Positions 25,279 to 34,778 are shown, counted from the first letter of the stretch. The stretch: 64,000 nt of DNA from Methylobacterium planeticum (GCF_008806345.1 NZ_VZZJ01000013.1:82448-146447); one strand, 5' to 3'. Notes: generated by a model not told the origin, from the sequence alone. Numbers and translations are program-made.

Positions 25279-28215
25279 ATGACAAGAGCAACCCTTGCGG
25301 CGCTCGCGTTCCTGGTCACGCTGCTGCCGGTATCGGCCCAGGTCGCGTCTCCGGACGAGATCGTCCGCCGCACCACCGAGCGCCGCGCGGTCGAGGCCGT
25401 CATCTGGGGCATGCCGGTGGTCAACTACGACCTCATGCTGCAGCAGATGCTCAGCAAGACGTCCGGCAAGGTGAACCAGGTCATCTACTGGGGCCGACCG
25501 CTCGACTGGCGCAACCAGACCCTCACGCCCAATCCCGACACGCTCTACTTCATGACGTTCCTCGACACGAGGGAGGTCGGACCCATCGTGATCGAGGTTC
25601 CGGCGGCGGGTCCCGATGGATCCCTCAACGCCAACTTCGTCAACCTGTGGCAGCAGCCACTGGAGGATGCCGGGCTGCTCGGGGTCGACAAGGGCGCGGG
25701 TCTCAAGCTCGTGGTGCTGCCGCCCGACCATGCGGGCAAGGTGCCGGACGGCTACACCACGCTGCGGCCCCAGACCCATGGCAGCTACGCCCTGATCCGC
25801 TCGAACCTGGCGAGCCACGGCGACGCCGACGTCGCGAGATCCGTGGCCTACGGCAAGCGGATCAGGGTCTATCCGCTGAGCCAAGCCGCCAAGCCGCCGT
25901 CCACCGTCTTCACCGACGTCAAGGACGTCCTCTTCGACTCGACCATCCGTTATGACGGGAGCTTCTTCGAGGGGCTCAATCGCATCGTCCAGGACGAGCC
26001 GTGGTTCGAACGCGACCGGGCGATGATCGACGCGCTCAAGTCGCTCGGCATCGAGAAGGGCAAGCCCTTCGCGCCCGCCCCCGAGACGAGGCAGGCGCTC
26101 GCCGCCGGGATCCAGGAGGCGGAGACGGTCCTCGCGGCGCGATACGATGCCGGCCTGCCACCCTACTTCCCGGGGACGCGCTGGACGTATCCCGCGCCCC
26201 TCGACCTCCTCCAGGCCGCCGCGGACAATTTCGCGGCGCCCGACAGCTACCCGGTCGATGCGCGCGGACTCGCCTACCACTATGCCTATATCGGCATCAA
26301 ACGGCTCGGCGCGGGTCAGTTCTACCTGATCTCGATCAAGGACAAGGACGGCCAGGACTACGACGGCGGGACGACCTACCGCCTGACCGTCCCGCCGGAC
26401 GCGCCCGTGGAGCAATACTGGTCGGTGACCGCCTACGACCGGCAGACCCATGCGCTCATCAGGAACGTCGACCGCGCGAGCCGGGCCTCGAATGCCGCCG
26501 AGATGCAGAAGAACGCCGACGGTTCGGTCGACATCGACTTCGGCCCGCGGCCCCTCGCCGGCCGGGAGGCGAACTGGATACCGACCGACCCGACCCGCAA
26601 GTTCGAGCTGATGTTCCGCCTCTACGCGCCAACGAAGGCCCTGTTCGAGAAGGCCTGGACGCTGCCCGATGTGGAGCGGGTGGCGACCGCGAAGCCTGCC
26701 AAGGCGCAACCGGACGTGGCCGCACCTGCCGGACCCGGATCGCAAGTTCCCTATCCGGTGCGCGCCCTGACGCCGGCCCACGCCGACCTGGCCCGCTCGG
26801 CCGGCGTCCCGGCCCTGCTCGCCAACGAGGCATACGTCGAGGCGCTCGCCCGCGTCGTCTACTACTGGGGCTATCCCGCGGTCGACGGCTTCGGCCGCAC
26901 CAACATGTGGGAGATCATGAAGGAGAAGCCCGGCGCCATGCTCGGGCTTCTCCCCGGCGCGCCGATGAACACGACGGGCTGCCTCGCGGACTACATCTCA
27001 CCGTCGCAGCGCTGGGTCGTGACGCCGAACAACGACACGGTGTACGGGGCGGGATTTGCCAACCTCGCGGTCGAGCCGGCCGTCATCCAGACGCCGGTCG
27101 GCGCGCCCCAGGGTCACTACTGGACCATCCAGATCGTCGACGTCTTCACGAACGTGGTCCACCAGTTCGGCTCGGCATCGGCCACGCCGGGCGGCAAGTT
27201 CCTGCTGGTCGGTCCCGACTGGCAGGGCGCGACGCCGGACGGCTTCCTCGGCATCCTGCGGATGCCGACCAACATCGCGGGCGTCCTCCCGCGCAGCTTC
27301 GCGGCGCGCTCGCCGGAGGCGAAGGTCAGGGCGGTCGCCGTTCTCGATCAGATCGGGATGTATCCCCTGAGCAAGGATCAGCCCGGTCCACGCCGCTTCG
27401 ACTGCCAGGCCGCGGCCCGCAATGCCGTCTACCCTCCGGGCGTGACGGCTCAGATGATCGCGGCCGATCCGGATGCCAGCCGGCCCCAGTGGGTCAACCC
27501 GAAGACCTTCTGGGAGGATCTCGCCAGGATGCTCAATGCAAACCCGACCGTTGGTCCCTCGGACACGGCGATGGCGGACCAGGCACGCACCCTGATCGCC
27601 CTCCGCCGGTCCGACCCGCGCTACAAGGCCCTCCTCGACCGGGCGGCGCTGGCCTCCGACGCGGCCCTGCATGCGAGCAGCACCTACGTGCAGGTGGGCG
27701 TCGACGCGGGCAACGGCTGGCAGCGGCAGGAGGGTGCCGGCCGCTGGGGCACGGACTGGTTCAGCCGCGCCCAGGCGACCGTCATCTACATCTACGTCAA
27801 CGACTACCGAGAGGCGACCTACTTCATCAGGGGCACCGACGCCAAGGGAACGCTCCTCGACGGCCGCCACACCTACACGATGACGTTCCCGAAGGATGCG
27901 CTGCCTCCGGTGGATCGATCGCGTGGCGGCTTCTGGTCGCTGACGATGTACGACAAGGACAACTTCATGCTGCCGAACCCACCCAACGGCCGCACCAATA
28001 TCGGGACCGTGGACCTCGACGCCAACGAACTGCGTTTTGCCGCTGATGGCTCGCTCACCCTCACCCTGTCACGCGAGCAGCCGGCCGGCGCGGACGAGCG
28101 GGCCAACTGGCTGCCGGCGCCGGAGGGTCAGTTCGCGCTGATCGTCCGGGCGTACGTGCCGACGAGCGCGGTTCTCGCAGGCGTGTACCAGCTTCCGAAC
28201 GTCGAGAGGCGATAA
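25279..28215 (+). CDS. Secreted double DUF1254/DUF1214 protein
   Basis: 978 residues from ATG 25279 with a strong GGAAGGAGAGG site 30 nt after the HlyD gene. Signal peptide residues 1-20 (ending PVSAQ). Module 1 (about 35-468): DUF1254 (RAVEAVIWGMPVVNYD, TPNPDTLYFM) and then DUF1214 (YWSVTAYDRQTHALI, ANWIPTDP). A Pro/Ala/Lys-rich linker covers about 470-497. Module 2 (about 500-978) repeats the order (ARVVYYWGYPAVDGFGRTN, TPNNDTVYGAGF, then FWSLTMYDKDNFM, ANWLPAPEGQF). Proteins of this family usually have one module of 450-500 residues, so this is a tandem fusion. The biochemical role of DUF1254/DUF1214 is not established. Confidence 0.85.
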   Translation: MTRATLAALAFLVTLLPVSAQVASPDEIVRRTTERRAVEAVIWGMPVVNYDLMLQQMLSKTSGKVNQVIYWGRPLDWRNQTLTPNPDTLYFMTFLDTREVGPIVIEVPAAGPDGSLNANFVNLWQQPLEDAGLLGVDKGAGLKLVVLPPDHAGKVPDGYTTLRPQTHGSYALIRSNLASHGDADVARSVAYGKRIRVYPLSQAAKPPSTVFTDVKDVLFDSTIRYDGSFFEGLNRIVQDEPWFERDRAMIDALKSLGIEKGKPFAPAPETRQALAAGIQEAETVLAARYDAGLPPYFPGTRWTYPAPLDLLQAAADNFAAPDSYPVDARGLAYHYAYIGIKRLGAGQFYLISIKDKDGQDYDGGTTYRLTVPPDAPVEQYWSVTAYDRQTHALIRNVDRASRASNAAEMQKNADGSVDIDFGPRPLAGREANWIPTDPTRKFELMFRLYAPTKALFEKAWTLPDVERVATAKPAKAQPDVAAPAGPGSQVPYPVRALTPAHADLARSAGVPALLANEAYVEALARVVYYWGYPAVDGFGRTNMWEIMKEKPGAMLGLLPGAPMNTTGCLADYISPSQRWVVTPNNDTVYGAGFANLAVEPAVIQTPVGAPQGHYWTIQIVDVFTNVVHQFGSASATPGGKFLLVGPDWQGATPDGFLGILRMPTNIAGVLPRSFAARSPEAKVRAVAVLDQIGMYPLSKDQPGPRRFDCQAAARNAVYPPGVTAQMIAADPDASRPQWVNPKTFWEDLARMLNANPTVGPSDTAMADQARTLIALRRSDPRYKALLDRAALASDAALHASSTYVQVGVDAGNGWQRQEGAGRWGTDWFSRAQATVIYIYVNDYREATYFIRGTDAKGTLLDGRHTYTMTFPKDALPPVDRSRGGFWSLTMYDKDNFMLPNPPNGRTNIGTVDLDANELRFAADGSLTLTLSREQPAGADERANWLPAPEGQFALIVRAYVPTSAVLAGVYQLPNVERR

Positions 28216-28310
28216 ACCAGCCGCGCCGCCGATCCCATCGGCGATGAGGGGACGCGACCCATGCGGGATGCTCCGCTCAGGATCCAAAGGCAGACGCGGA
28301 GGCCCTGCGC

Positions 28311-29609
28311 TCAGGAGTGCCCCGCCTTCGATCTCGGCCATGGCGGATTGAGCGGCGGCAGATCGACGCGTTGCGGATGATCCGACGGTCGCCTCACGGT
28401 GCGATGGACCTCGATGACGGCGTTCCGAAGCGCATGTCCCTGTTCTGCCGACCAGCCGCCGTCCGGCCCGAACAGGGCCCGCTCGAGCTGATCGATCAGC
28501 GGAGCGATGCGTCGGTCTGCGCGGATCCGCTGCCGGGTGTCGGCCGGCATCCGGCCAAGCCAGGTCGCCAGGGCCGCGTAGGTCGCTCCCGGGTCGCCAC
28601 GCTGCGCCACCCGGCGCAGCTGCGACAGCGCTGCCGCCCCGGAGGCCGCGCGGTTCGTCCGCCAGGGGCGCCAGCGGGCGATCCTACGGCCTCGCAGGCG
28701 CCAGACGAGGACGCCGAGCAGGAGAGCTCCGAGGAGGGCCGATCCGGCGACCCAGGCCCGAGCCGTGGTTCGGCCTTGTCGCTGCCGCGCCTCGGACGAT
28801 GCCGCGGCCACGGCTATCGTGACCCCCGGGAGCGTCTCCGAGCGCGCCTGCCGGGCGGCCAGATCCCACCAGGGCTGCACGATGGCCGGGAGAACGTACG
28901 CGTCCGGTCGCTCGAAGACGTAGGTCACCCTGTCGACCCGCTCGCCCGTGACGGCGCCGCGGTTGATCCGGTCCTCGGAGCGGGGCGCATCGGCATAGAT
29001 CCGGACACCGTCCGGTGCCGAGAACGCGAGATCCGGCATGCCCATGGCGGGAATGCCGGATGCCCCACGGCGCACCGTGCGGACGAGGGCGCCTCCGGGC
29101 GCGAGACGCGCCTGACCCGGATCCGGCTCCCAGATCTGCGACACCGTCACCGCGGTCGCCGCGATGACGGGGCCGGAGGCGTCGAGGCCCGGCGGGACCG
29201 TGGCGACGATGCGTTGCACCGCGCTTCTCGCCGATCCGGCCGGATCGCCGGCCGCATCGAGCAGCGTGATCTCGGCGGATGGGATCTCGATGGCGCCGCC
29301 GCGCCGGGGAAAGACCACGAACTCGAATTGCTGCCCGACATAGGGCTGCCCGTCGATCGCCTCGCGCAGGGTGAGCCCCTGCGTCTCGAAGCGGAGGATC
29401 TGCGCGCCCGGGGCGTCGCCGAGCCGAATGCGCGGCGGTCGCGGCATGCTGCCGGGGAAGAGCACGTCCACGTGCAGGCGGACGGGCTGGCCGACCACGC
29501 TTCCGCCGGGCGGATCGAGCGAGGTCCGCACCACCATCTCGGCGGCGGGCGCGGCCGAGAGGGTGGCCGCGAGAACGCACGGGGCAGCGAAGACGGCCGA
29601 CCTTCTCAC
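28311..29609 (-). CDS. BatD-like membrane protein
   Basis: 432 residues from a GTG at 29609 that overlaps the TPR gene by GTGA. Signal peptide (residues 1-22), then periplasmic beta-rich domains with the BatD/oxygen-tolerance pattern (VVGQPVRLHVDVLFPG, GQQFEFVVFPRRGGAIEIPSAEI), a single span about 280-300 (WVAGSALLGALLLGVLVWRL), and a helical cytoplasmic tail. Last gene of the MoxR-Bat operon. BatD is thought to work with the VWA proteins in the envelope; the molecular role is not known. Confidence 0.75.
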   Translation of the reverse strand: MRRSAVFAAPCVLAATLSAAPAAEMVVRTSLDPPGGSVVGQPVRLHVDVLFPGSMPRPPRIRLGDAPGAQILRFETQGLTLREAIDGQPYVGQQFEFVVFPRRGGAIEIPSAEITLLDAAGDPAGSARSAVQRIVATVPPGLDASGPVIAATAVTVSQIWEPDPGQARLAPGGALVRTVRRGASGIPAMGMPDLAFSAPDGVRIYADAPRSEDRINRGAVTGERVDRVTYVFERPDAYVLPAIVQPWWDLAARQARSETLPGVTIAVAAASSEARQRQGRTTARAWVAGSALLGALLLGVLVWRLRGRRIARWRPWRTNRAASGAAALSQLRRVAQRGDPGATYAALATWLGRMPADTRQRIRADRRIAPLIDQLERALFGPDGGWSAEQGHALRNAVIEVHRTVRRPSDHPQRVDLPPLNPPWPRSKAGHS

Positions 29610-30268
29610 GGCTTCGCCTCCGGACGCGTGCCGGTTGCGCCCGATTCCGCCTGCAACTGATAGGCGAACTTCACCCTCAGGAAGTCGGCGGGCCGCGTCT
29701 GCACCCGCTTCAGCCACATGGCCCGGACGGCCTCGTCGGACATCGGCTTCGCGTCGCCTTGGACGACGGTGTCGGTTCCCCCCTTCTTGCCCTTGTCGAA
29801 GACGATGGCGTCGGGGCTGCTCTCGGTGTCGCCGGTCTCTCCGCCCGCCTGCCGCACGCGCTCGGCCCGGACGCGCGCGATCCCGCGGTTCGTCTCGGCG
29901 TCGGCCCAGCCGGGGCGAAGCGCCAGAGCGCGGTCGTAGCGCTTCACCGCATCGTCGTATTTGCCGAGCATGACCAGCGCATTGCCTTGGTCGTAGGCGC
30001 CGTCCGCCGTATCGGTGCCGCCGAAGGCTTGCGCCGCGCCCTTGAAGTCGCCGGCCCGGAAGAGGGCCACCCCGCGCCAGAGCGGATCGCGGAATGCGGA
30101 CGCGGCCTCTCCCGGATGCCCGCGCGCCATCTGGATGCGTCCGCGCTGGTCCGGCGTCAGGAACAGGTTCTGCCAGCCGACGCGGCCGGCGGCGGCCGCG
30201 AGCGCCAGGAGCAGGATCCCCGACACGACGGCATAGGGACGCGTCCGGAGGGCACGCAAGAGGGTCAT
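29606..30268 (-). CDS. TPR protein, BatC-like
   Basis: 220 residues. One N-terminal span (about 11-30), then a tetratricopeptide pair (about 75-140: GVALFRAGDFKGAAQAF and GNALVMLGKYDDAVKRYDRALALRPGW), and a charged C-terminus facing the periplasm. ATG 30268 overlaps the stop of the second VWA gene (ATGA). It fills the BatC position of the operon, probably a scaffold for the VWA pair. Confidence 0.75.
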   Translation of the reverse strand: MTLLRALRTRPYAVVSGILLLALAAAAGRVGWQNLFLTPDQRGRIQMARGHPGEAASAFRDPLWRGVALFRAGDFKGAAQAFGGTDTADGAYDQGNALVMLGKYDDAVKRYDRALALRPGWADAETNRGIARVRAERVRQAGGETGDTESSPDAIVFDKGKKGGTDTVVQGDAKPMSDEAVRAMWLKRVQTRPADFLRVKFAYQLQAESGATGTRPEAKP

Positions 30269-31185
30269 GCCAGCACCCATCCGCGGCGGAACCACAGGAG
30301 CGTGAGAAGGGCAAGGACGGGTGTCAGCCAGTACCCCGCGTCCTTCCAGTGCCGCCCCTCTCCGGCGACGTCCTCGATCCGGCCGGCCCGGTCGAGACGC
30401 CCGGCGATCGCATCGACGTCGGCCTGACCGACGGTGGTGGCCACGAGGTCCGCGTGCAATGCCCGCTCCGCGTCCTCGAGCCGTCCTGGATCCTGGTCCG
30501 GCGGCAGCAGCGCAAGGATCGTCGCGGGGTGGGTGAGCTTGGCGCCGGCGAGGCGGCTCACCTGCTCGCCCGTCACGGTATCGGCCATCACCAGGATCGA
30601 ACCGCCGCGCCGACGGCCCACGAGGATGACGTCGGCGAGCGTCACCGCTCCGGCGAGATCGTCGCCGTCCTTCGGCATGATCTCGGGCGAGAGGGCCTTG
30701 GCGAGATCCAGGACGACGGCGCCGTCGGGCGTCGGTGGCAGAACCAGATGGCTGGCGCCCGAATAGGCGATCAGGCCGGTGGCTGCGCCCTCGCGGAGGC
30801 TCACGAGGTCCGCCAGCTTCTGCCGTGCGCGGTCGAGCCGGCTCGGCGACAGGTCGGCGGTCGTCATCGACGGTGTGACCTTGAGGACGATCATGACCGG
30901 CGGCTCGGCATCCGCGAAGGGCGACGGTTCGAGCTCCCAGGCCGGCCCCGCGACGGCGATCGTGGCGAGGATCCAGGCGAGGATGAGCAGCGCGTTCGGC
31001 CCAGCCCTGGACGATGGCTCCCGGCCGACGAGGAGATGCCGCAACAAGGCGGGGTCGATGACGCCGCGCCAGCGCTCGTCCGTCTCCGAGACCCGCTCTT
31101 CCAGGAACCAGAGCAGCAGCGCCGGCAGGAGAAGCAGGAGCCACCAGGGCCGTTCCACGTGCAGGGCGGACAATGCCTCGATCAT
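30265..31185 (-). CDS. BatB-like VWA-type membrane protein with degenerate metal site
   Basis: 306 residues with spans about 12-30, 60-80 and 285-300 enclosing a von Willebrand A-type domain. In the MIDAS position the usual D-x-S-x-S is replaced by KVTPSM, so metal-dependent ligand binding is probably lost. Later VWA elements are recognisable (GLIAYSGASHLVLPPTPD; GSILVMADTVTG). Both ends overlap neighbours by ATGA, so it is translationally coupled to the first VWA gene and the TPR gene. Confidence 0.7.
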   Translation of the reverse strand: MIEALSALHVERPWWLLLLLPALLLWFLEERVSETDERWRGVIDPALLRHLLVGREPSSRAGPNALLILAWILATIAVAGPAWELEPSPFADAEPPVMIVLKVTPSMTTADLSPSRLDRARQKLADLVSLREGAATGLIAYSGASHLVLPPTPDGAVVLDLAKALSPEIMPKDGDDLAGAVTLADVILVGRRRGGSILVMADTVTGEQVSRLAGAKLTHPATILALLPPDQDPGRLEDAERALHADLVATTVGQADVDAIAGRLDRAGRIEDVAGEGRHWKDAGYWLTPVLALLTLLWFRRGWVLA

Positions 31186-32192
31186 GGAGCAGTCCCGGCC
31201 CGCCGCGCGACCAGGGCGCGTCCGTATCCGTGGGCCAGCAGGCGGACGGCCTGCGCCAGCAGCGACACGAGCAGGGCCGCCGCCAGCGGAACCCAGTAGA
31301 CGTCGCGCTTGGGACGGACCGTCACCGTGTCGATCCGGCGCGTCTCGATGCCGTCGAGGCGGTCGTAGATCTGCACCAGTCCGGCGCGGTCGAGGGCGCG
31401 GAAGAAGCCGCCGCCGGTCGTCGAGGCCACATCCCTGAGGGCCGTCTCGTCGAGCTTGTCCTCGCCCACCGTCGTCGGATCGCCGATGGCGACGGTGTGG
31501 ATCACGATGCCCCGGTCCTTGGCCACCCCCGCCGCCTCGGCCGGCGGCACCCTGCTGGCGGTATCGTTGCCGTCGGTGAGCGCGATGATGGTCCTCGCCT
31601 TGACTTCGCTGCGCTTGAACAGGCCGATCCCAAGGCCGATGGCATCGCCCAACGCCGTGCGCGGGCCCGCCATGCCGACGACCGTATCCCGCAGCATCCC
31701 GCGGCAGAGGTCGAGGTCCGTGGTGAAGGGAACGAGGGCGAAGGGCGCGTCGCCGAACACGACGACGCCGACGCGGTCGCCCCGGCGGCGCGACAGGAAG
31801 TCGTCGAGCACCGCCTTCACGGCGGTCAAGCGGTCGACCGTCCGGCCTTCGGCGTCGACGAAGTCGCGGGCGTCCATCGACCCCGAGAGGTCGACCAGCA
31901 GGAGGAGGTCGCGGGTCGGCTCGTCGCGGTGAAGAGGCGGCTCGATCCATTGCGGTCGCATCAGCACGGCGAGCACCAGCCCCCAACAGAGAACGAGCGT
32001 CGCGAGGCGCGGAAGGCTCCTCGGAGCCACGACCCCGCCCTGGCGGGGTTGCTGTCCCGTCAGGACGACGAGGCGGGCAAAGAAGGGAACGCGCAATCCG
32101 GCGCGGGAAGCCGTGTGAGCCGGCAGCAGCCACCAGGCCAGGAGCGGCAGGGGGGCGAGCAGCGCGAGCCAGGGGTGGGCGAAGGCCAGCAT
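31182..32192 (-). CDS. BatA-like VWA membrane protein
   Basis: 336 residues. Spans near residues 7-25 and 60-80 and a C-terminal span near 300-320 flank a von Willebrand A domain with an intact MIDAS (LLVDLSGSMDARD) and the second-site Thr/Asp elements (GPRTALGDAIGLG, ALTDGND). This is the standard BatA layout. In Bacteroides the Bat genes are linked to aerotolerance; in proteobacteria the role is less clear, and MoxR-VWA pairs are thought to act as chaperone-like systems for envelope or metal enzymes. It begins 2 nt after the DUF4381 gene. Confidence 0.85.
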   Translation of the reverse strand: MLAFAHPWLALLAPLPLLAWWLLPAHTASRAGLRVPFFARLVVLTGQQPRQGGVVAPRSLPRLATLVLCWGLVLAVLMRPQWIEPPLHRDEPTRDLLLLVDLSGSMDARDFVDAEGRTVDRLTAVKAVLDDFLSRRRGDRVGVVVFGDAPFALVPFTTDLDLCRGMLRDTVVGMAGPRTALGDAIGLGIGLFKRSEVKARTIIALTDGNDTASRVPPAEAAGVAKDRGIVIHTVAIGDPTTVGEDKLDETALRDVASTTGGGFFRALDRAGLVQIYDRLDGIETRRIDTVTVRPKRDVYWVPLAAALLVSLLAQAVRLLAHGYGRALVARRAGTAP

Positions 32193-32194
32193 GG

Positions 32195-32689
32195 TCAGGA
32201 CCTTCCCGCCTCGGCCGGCCTGCGGTGCTCCGAGACCCAGATCCGGGCCTGGGCGATGAGGTTTCGCACCTCCCCGGCATCAGGATGCCGGGTGTCGTAG
32301 GCCTCGAGAAGGAGCCTCCGCACGGCCCCGGCATCGAGCTTGGCGCCTCCGGTCCTTGCGACGAAGTCGGCCCACCCGGCACCGCTGAGGGGCGCCACCT
32401 CGTCACGCGGGAAGGCCACCAGGGCGGCCCGCTTCATCACCTCCGAGATCCGATCGACCGCGGAGGCGTCGGGACCGAGGGAGGCCGCGATGCGATCGAG
32501 CTCGGCCATGGCCGCGCGGCGATAGGCGTCGGCGTAGTGCCGGCTGAGGACGTCCCGCAGGGACATCGCCAGCATGGCGCCGAGCCCCGCCAGGACGAAC
32601 CAGGCACCGGGCGCCGGCGGCCAGAACGCGACCGGGTCCGGCACGGCCAAGTCCCGCAGGTTCGCCAGGTTTCCGGGATCGTCAGCCAT
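32195..32689 (-). CDS. DUF4381 membrane protein
   Basis: 164 residues with one N-terminal span (about 27-46, GAWFVLAGLGAMLAMSLRD) and a helical cytoplasmic domain (about 50-160). Length, span position and place between DUF58 and VWA genes fit DUF4381, a regular member of proteobacterial MoxR-Bat operons. Its start codon lies inside the end of the DUF58 gene (8-nt overlap). Confidence 0.75.
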   Translation of the reverse strand: MADDPGNLANLRDLAVPDPVAFWPPAPGAWFVLAGLGAMLAMSLRDVLSRHYADAYRRAAMAELDRIAASLGPDASAVDRISEVMKRAALVAFPRDEVAPLSGAGWADFVARTGGAKLDAGAVRRLLLEAYDTRHPDAGEVRNLIAQARIWVSEHRRPAEAGRS

Positions 32690-33692
32690 CGCGTCCGCCT
32701 CCCGCGGAGGAAGCCCGCCGCTCCATCCGCTTCCCGATCAGCTCCCGCAGCTGGGTGGCGACCTCCCGCTCGGTCGAGATGCGCAGGATCGGGATGGCGC
32801 GGCGGCGCGACAACCCGGTCAGGCGCTCGCCCCACGCGGCGCGCTCGTCCGCGTAGCGGCGGCGCAGGCCCGGGGAGGAGGAATCGACCTCGACCTGCGC
32901 CCCCCCCGAACTGAACACCGCGCGGCCCACGTCCGGCAGATCCAGCTCCAGGGGATCATGGATGTGGATCGCCAGAACATCGTTGTGGGCCGTCAGCCGG
33001 GTGACGAGGCGCGTCGTCTCCTCGTCCGCGCCGGCGGCGTCGGTGACGAGGCAGACGAGCCAATCGTGCGTGGCCATGCGCTCGGCCCGGCGCAAGGCCT
33101 CGTTCAACCGCCCGTCGGCGTCCGGCGGGGCGATGCCGGCTCCCAAGGTCCTGTTCTGCCGCGCGACCTCCGCGATGACCCGCACGGCCCCGCTCTCGCG
33201 CGCCTGCGGCCCGATCGACATCCTCTCGCGGTCACCGAACACGACTGCGCCGACCCGATCGCCGAGCGAGGTGACCCGCCAGGCCGCGAGCGCCGCTGCC
33301 TCGGCCGCCACGACCGACTTCATCGCCCGGCGGCTGCCGAAGAACATCGAGCTGCGTTGGTCGACGAGGAGGAGGACGGGCCGGTCGCGCTCCTCCGAGT
33401 ACACCCGCACGTGCGGCGCACCGAGGCGGGCGGTCGCCAACCAATCGATGGTGCGGGTGTCGTCGCCCGCGAAATAGTGGCGCAGCTCCTCGAAGTTCAG
33501 CCCGCGCCCGCGCAGGCGGGAGGCGTGCCGCCCCGAGAGCAGGCTCTGGACGGGCTGGCGCGGCAGGAAGCTGAAGCCCCGGGCGCGATGCCGCAGCCGC
33601 ATCAGCTCGTCGAGCGTGACGAAGGCGCGTGCCTCTCCGCCGCCCCGTTCGCCGGCTCCTCCGCGCTGCACGGGCTGCCTCAGCCGAGCCAT
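32682..33692 (-). CDS. DUF58 protein (VWA-like partner of MoxR)
   Basis: 336 residues from ATG 33692, 14 nt after the MoxR stop. Contains the DUF58 hallmark (GRGLNFEELRHYFAGDDTRTIDWLATARLG) followed by the VWA-like fold with VLLLVDQRSSMFFGSRRAMKS. Cytoplasmic. DUF58 proteins pair with MoxR ATPases and probably recruit them to membrane VWA partners. Confidence 0.85.
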   Translation of the reverse strand: MARLRQPVQRGGAGERGGGEARAFVTLDELMRLRHRARGFSFLPRQPVQSLLSGRHASRLRGRGLNFEELRHYFAGDDTRTIDWLATARLGAPHVRVYSEERDRPVLLLVDQRSSMFFGSRRAMKSVVAAEAAALAAWRVTSLGDRVGAVVFGDRERMSIGPQARESGAVRVIAEVARQNRTLGAGIAPPDADGRLNEALRRAERMATHDWLVCLVTDAAGADEETTRLVTRLTAHNDVLAIHIHDPLELDLPDVGRAVFSSGGAQVEVDSSSPGLRRRYADERAAWGERLTGLSRRRAIPILRISTEREVATQLRELIGKRMERRASSAGGGRDG

Positions 33693-33706
33693 CGCACGCC
33701 CCGGGA

Positions 33707-34714
33707 TTAGGCCGCCACCGCGACCTGCCTCACCACCTCGTCGAGAACTGCGTCCGGCATCAGCCCATCCGCGCCCGCCTCGTAGCTCAGCGAGACGCGG
33801 TGCCTCAGGCAGTCGTGGAGGATCGCCGTCACGTCCTCCGGCGTGGCGTAGTCGCGTCCCCGCAGCCAGGCGCCGACCCGCGCGCAGCGGTCGAGCGCCA
33901 GCGAGCCGCGCGGGCTCGCCCCGATGGCGATCCAGCGCTTCAGCTTGTCCCCGAACTCGCCGGGCCGGCGTGTCGCGGCGACGAGGCCGACCATGTACGC
34001 CTCGATCGCATCCTTGGTGACCACGCGATCGATCTCGGCGCGTGCGTCGAAGATCACCTGCTGCGGGATCTTCGGCGGCCCGCCGGCCTTCGGACCGGAC
34101 GCGGCCTGCTCGGACCGGACGAGGCGCAGGACCCGCACCTCGTCGGCGTCCGAAGGATAGTCGATCCGGACATGCATGAGGAACCGGTCCATCTGGGCCT
34201 CGGGCAGCGGATAGGTCCCCTCCTGCTCGATGGGGTTCTGGGTGGCGAGCACCATGAAGAGCGGGGGCAGGTCGTAGCGCGTGCCGGCCACCGTCACATG
34301 GCGCTCCTCCATCGCCTCGAGGAGCGCGGACTGCACCTTGGCGGGGGCACGGTTGATCTCGTCGGCCAGAACGAGGTTGCCGAAGACCGGCCCTCTGCGG
34401 AACTCGAACTGCCCGTCGCTGCGCAGGATCTCGCCGCCGGTCACGTCCGACGGAAGCAGATCCGGCGTGAACTGGATGCGGCTGAAGGCCGATTCCAGGT
34501 TTTTGGAGAGGCTCTTGATCGCCCGCGTCTTGGCAAGGCCGGGCAATCCCTCGAGCAGGACGTTGCCGTCGGCGAGCAGCGCGATGACGAGGCGCTCGAC
34601 CACGCGCTCCTGGCCGATGATGTCCTGGTTGATGCGAGCCTGCAGGTCGAGGATGGCGGCCCTTGCGGCCGTTCCGCTGCCACCGTCCCGCTGATCCGCG
34701 CCGTCCTGGAACAT
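33707..34714 (-). CDS. MoxR-family AAA+ ATPase
   Basis: 335 residues. AAA core with Walker A GLPGLAKT (the MoxR variant), Walker B LADEINRAP, sensor and arginine-finger region (LATQNPIEQEGTYPLPEAQMDRF) and a C-terminal lid. First gene of a seven-gene, overlapping operon (MoxR, DUF58, DUF4381, two VWA, TPR, BatD). The ATG at 34714 fits GGGAG nine bases upstream; the GTG at 34720 would be too close to it. MoxR proteins act as ATP-driven chaperones for client complexes. A palindromic operator and a promoter-like -35/-10 lie directly upstream. Confidence 0.9.
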   Translation of the reverse strand: MFQDGADQRDGGSGTAARAAILDLQARINQDIIGQERVVERLVIALLADGNVLLEGLPGLAKTRAIKSLSKNLESAFSRIQFTPDLLPSDVTGGEILRSDGQFEFRRGPVFGNLVLADEINRAPAKVQSALLEAMEERHVTVAGTRYDLPPLFMVLATQNPIEQEGTYPLPEAQMDRFLMHVRIDYPSDADEVRVLRLVRSEQAASGPKAGGPPKIPQQVIFDARAEIDRVVTKDAIEAYMVGLVAATRRPGEFGDKLKRWIAIGASPRGSLALDRCARVGAWLRGRDYATPEDVTAILHDCLRHRVSLSYEAGADGLMPDAVLDEVVRQVAVAA

Positions 34715-34733
34715 GCCCACGCGCTCCCACCCG

Positions 34734-34778
34734 GATTATGGACGCGCTGCCGACCCTGTCAGCCCTGTAACCGTAACA
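34734..34778 (-). promoter_or_regulatory. Operator and promoter of the MoxR-Bat operon
   Basis: Reading toward moxR: palindrome TGTTAC-G-GTTACA (34778-34766, one mismatch to perfect), a 4-nt gap, TGACAG as -35 (34761-34756), a 16-nt spacer, and ATAATC as -10 (34739-34734). The same operator-4-TGACA-16 arrangement occurs at 42410 and 43184. Caveat: the predicted transcript start would fall close to the ribosome site at 34728-34724. Confidence 0.55.
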
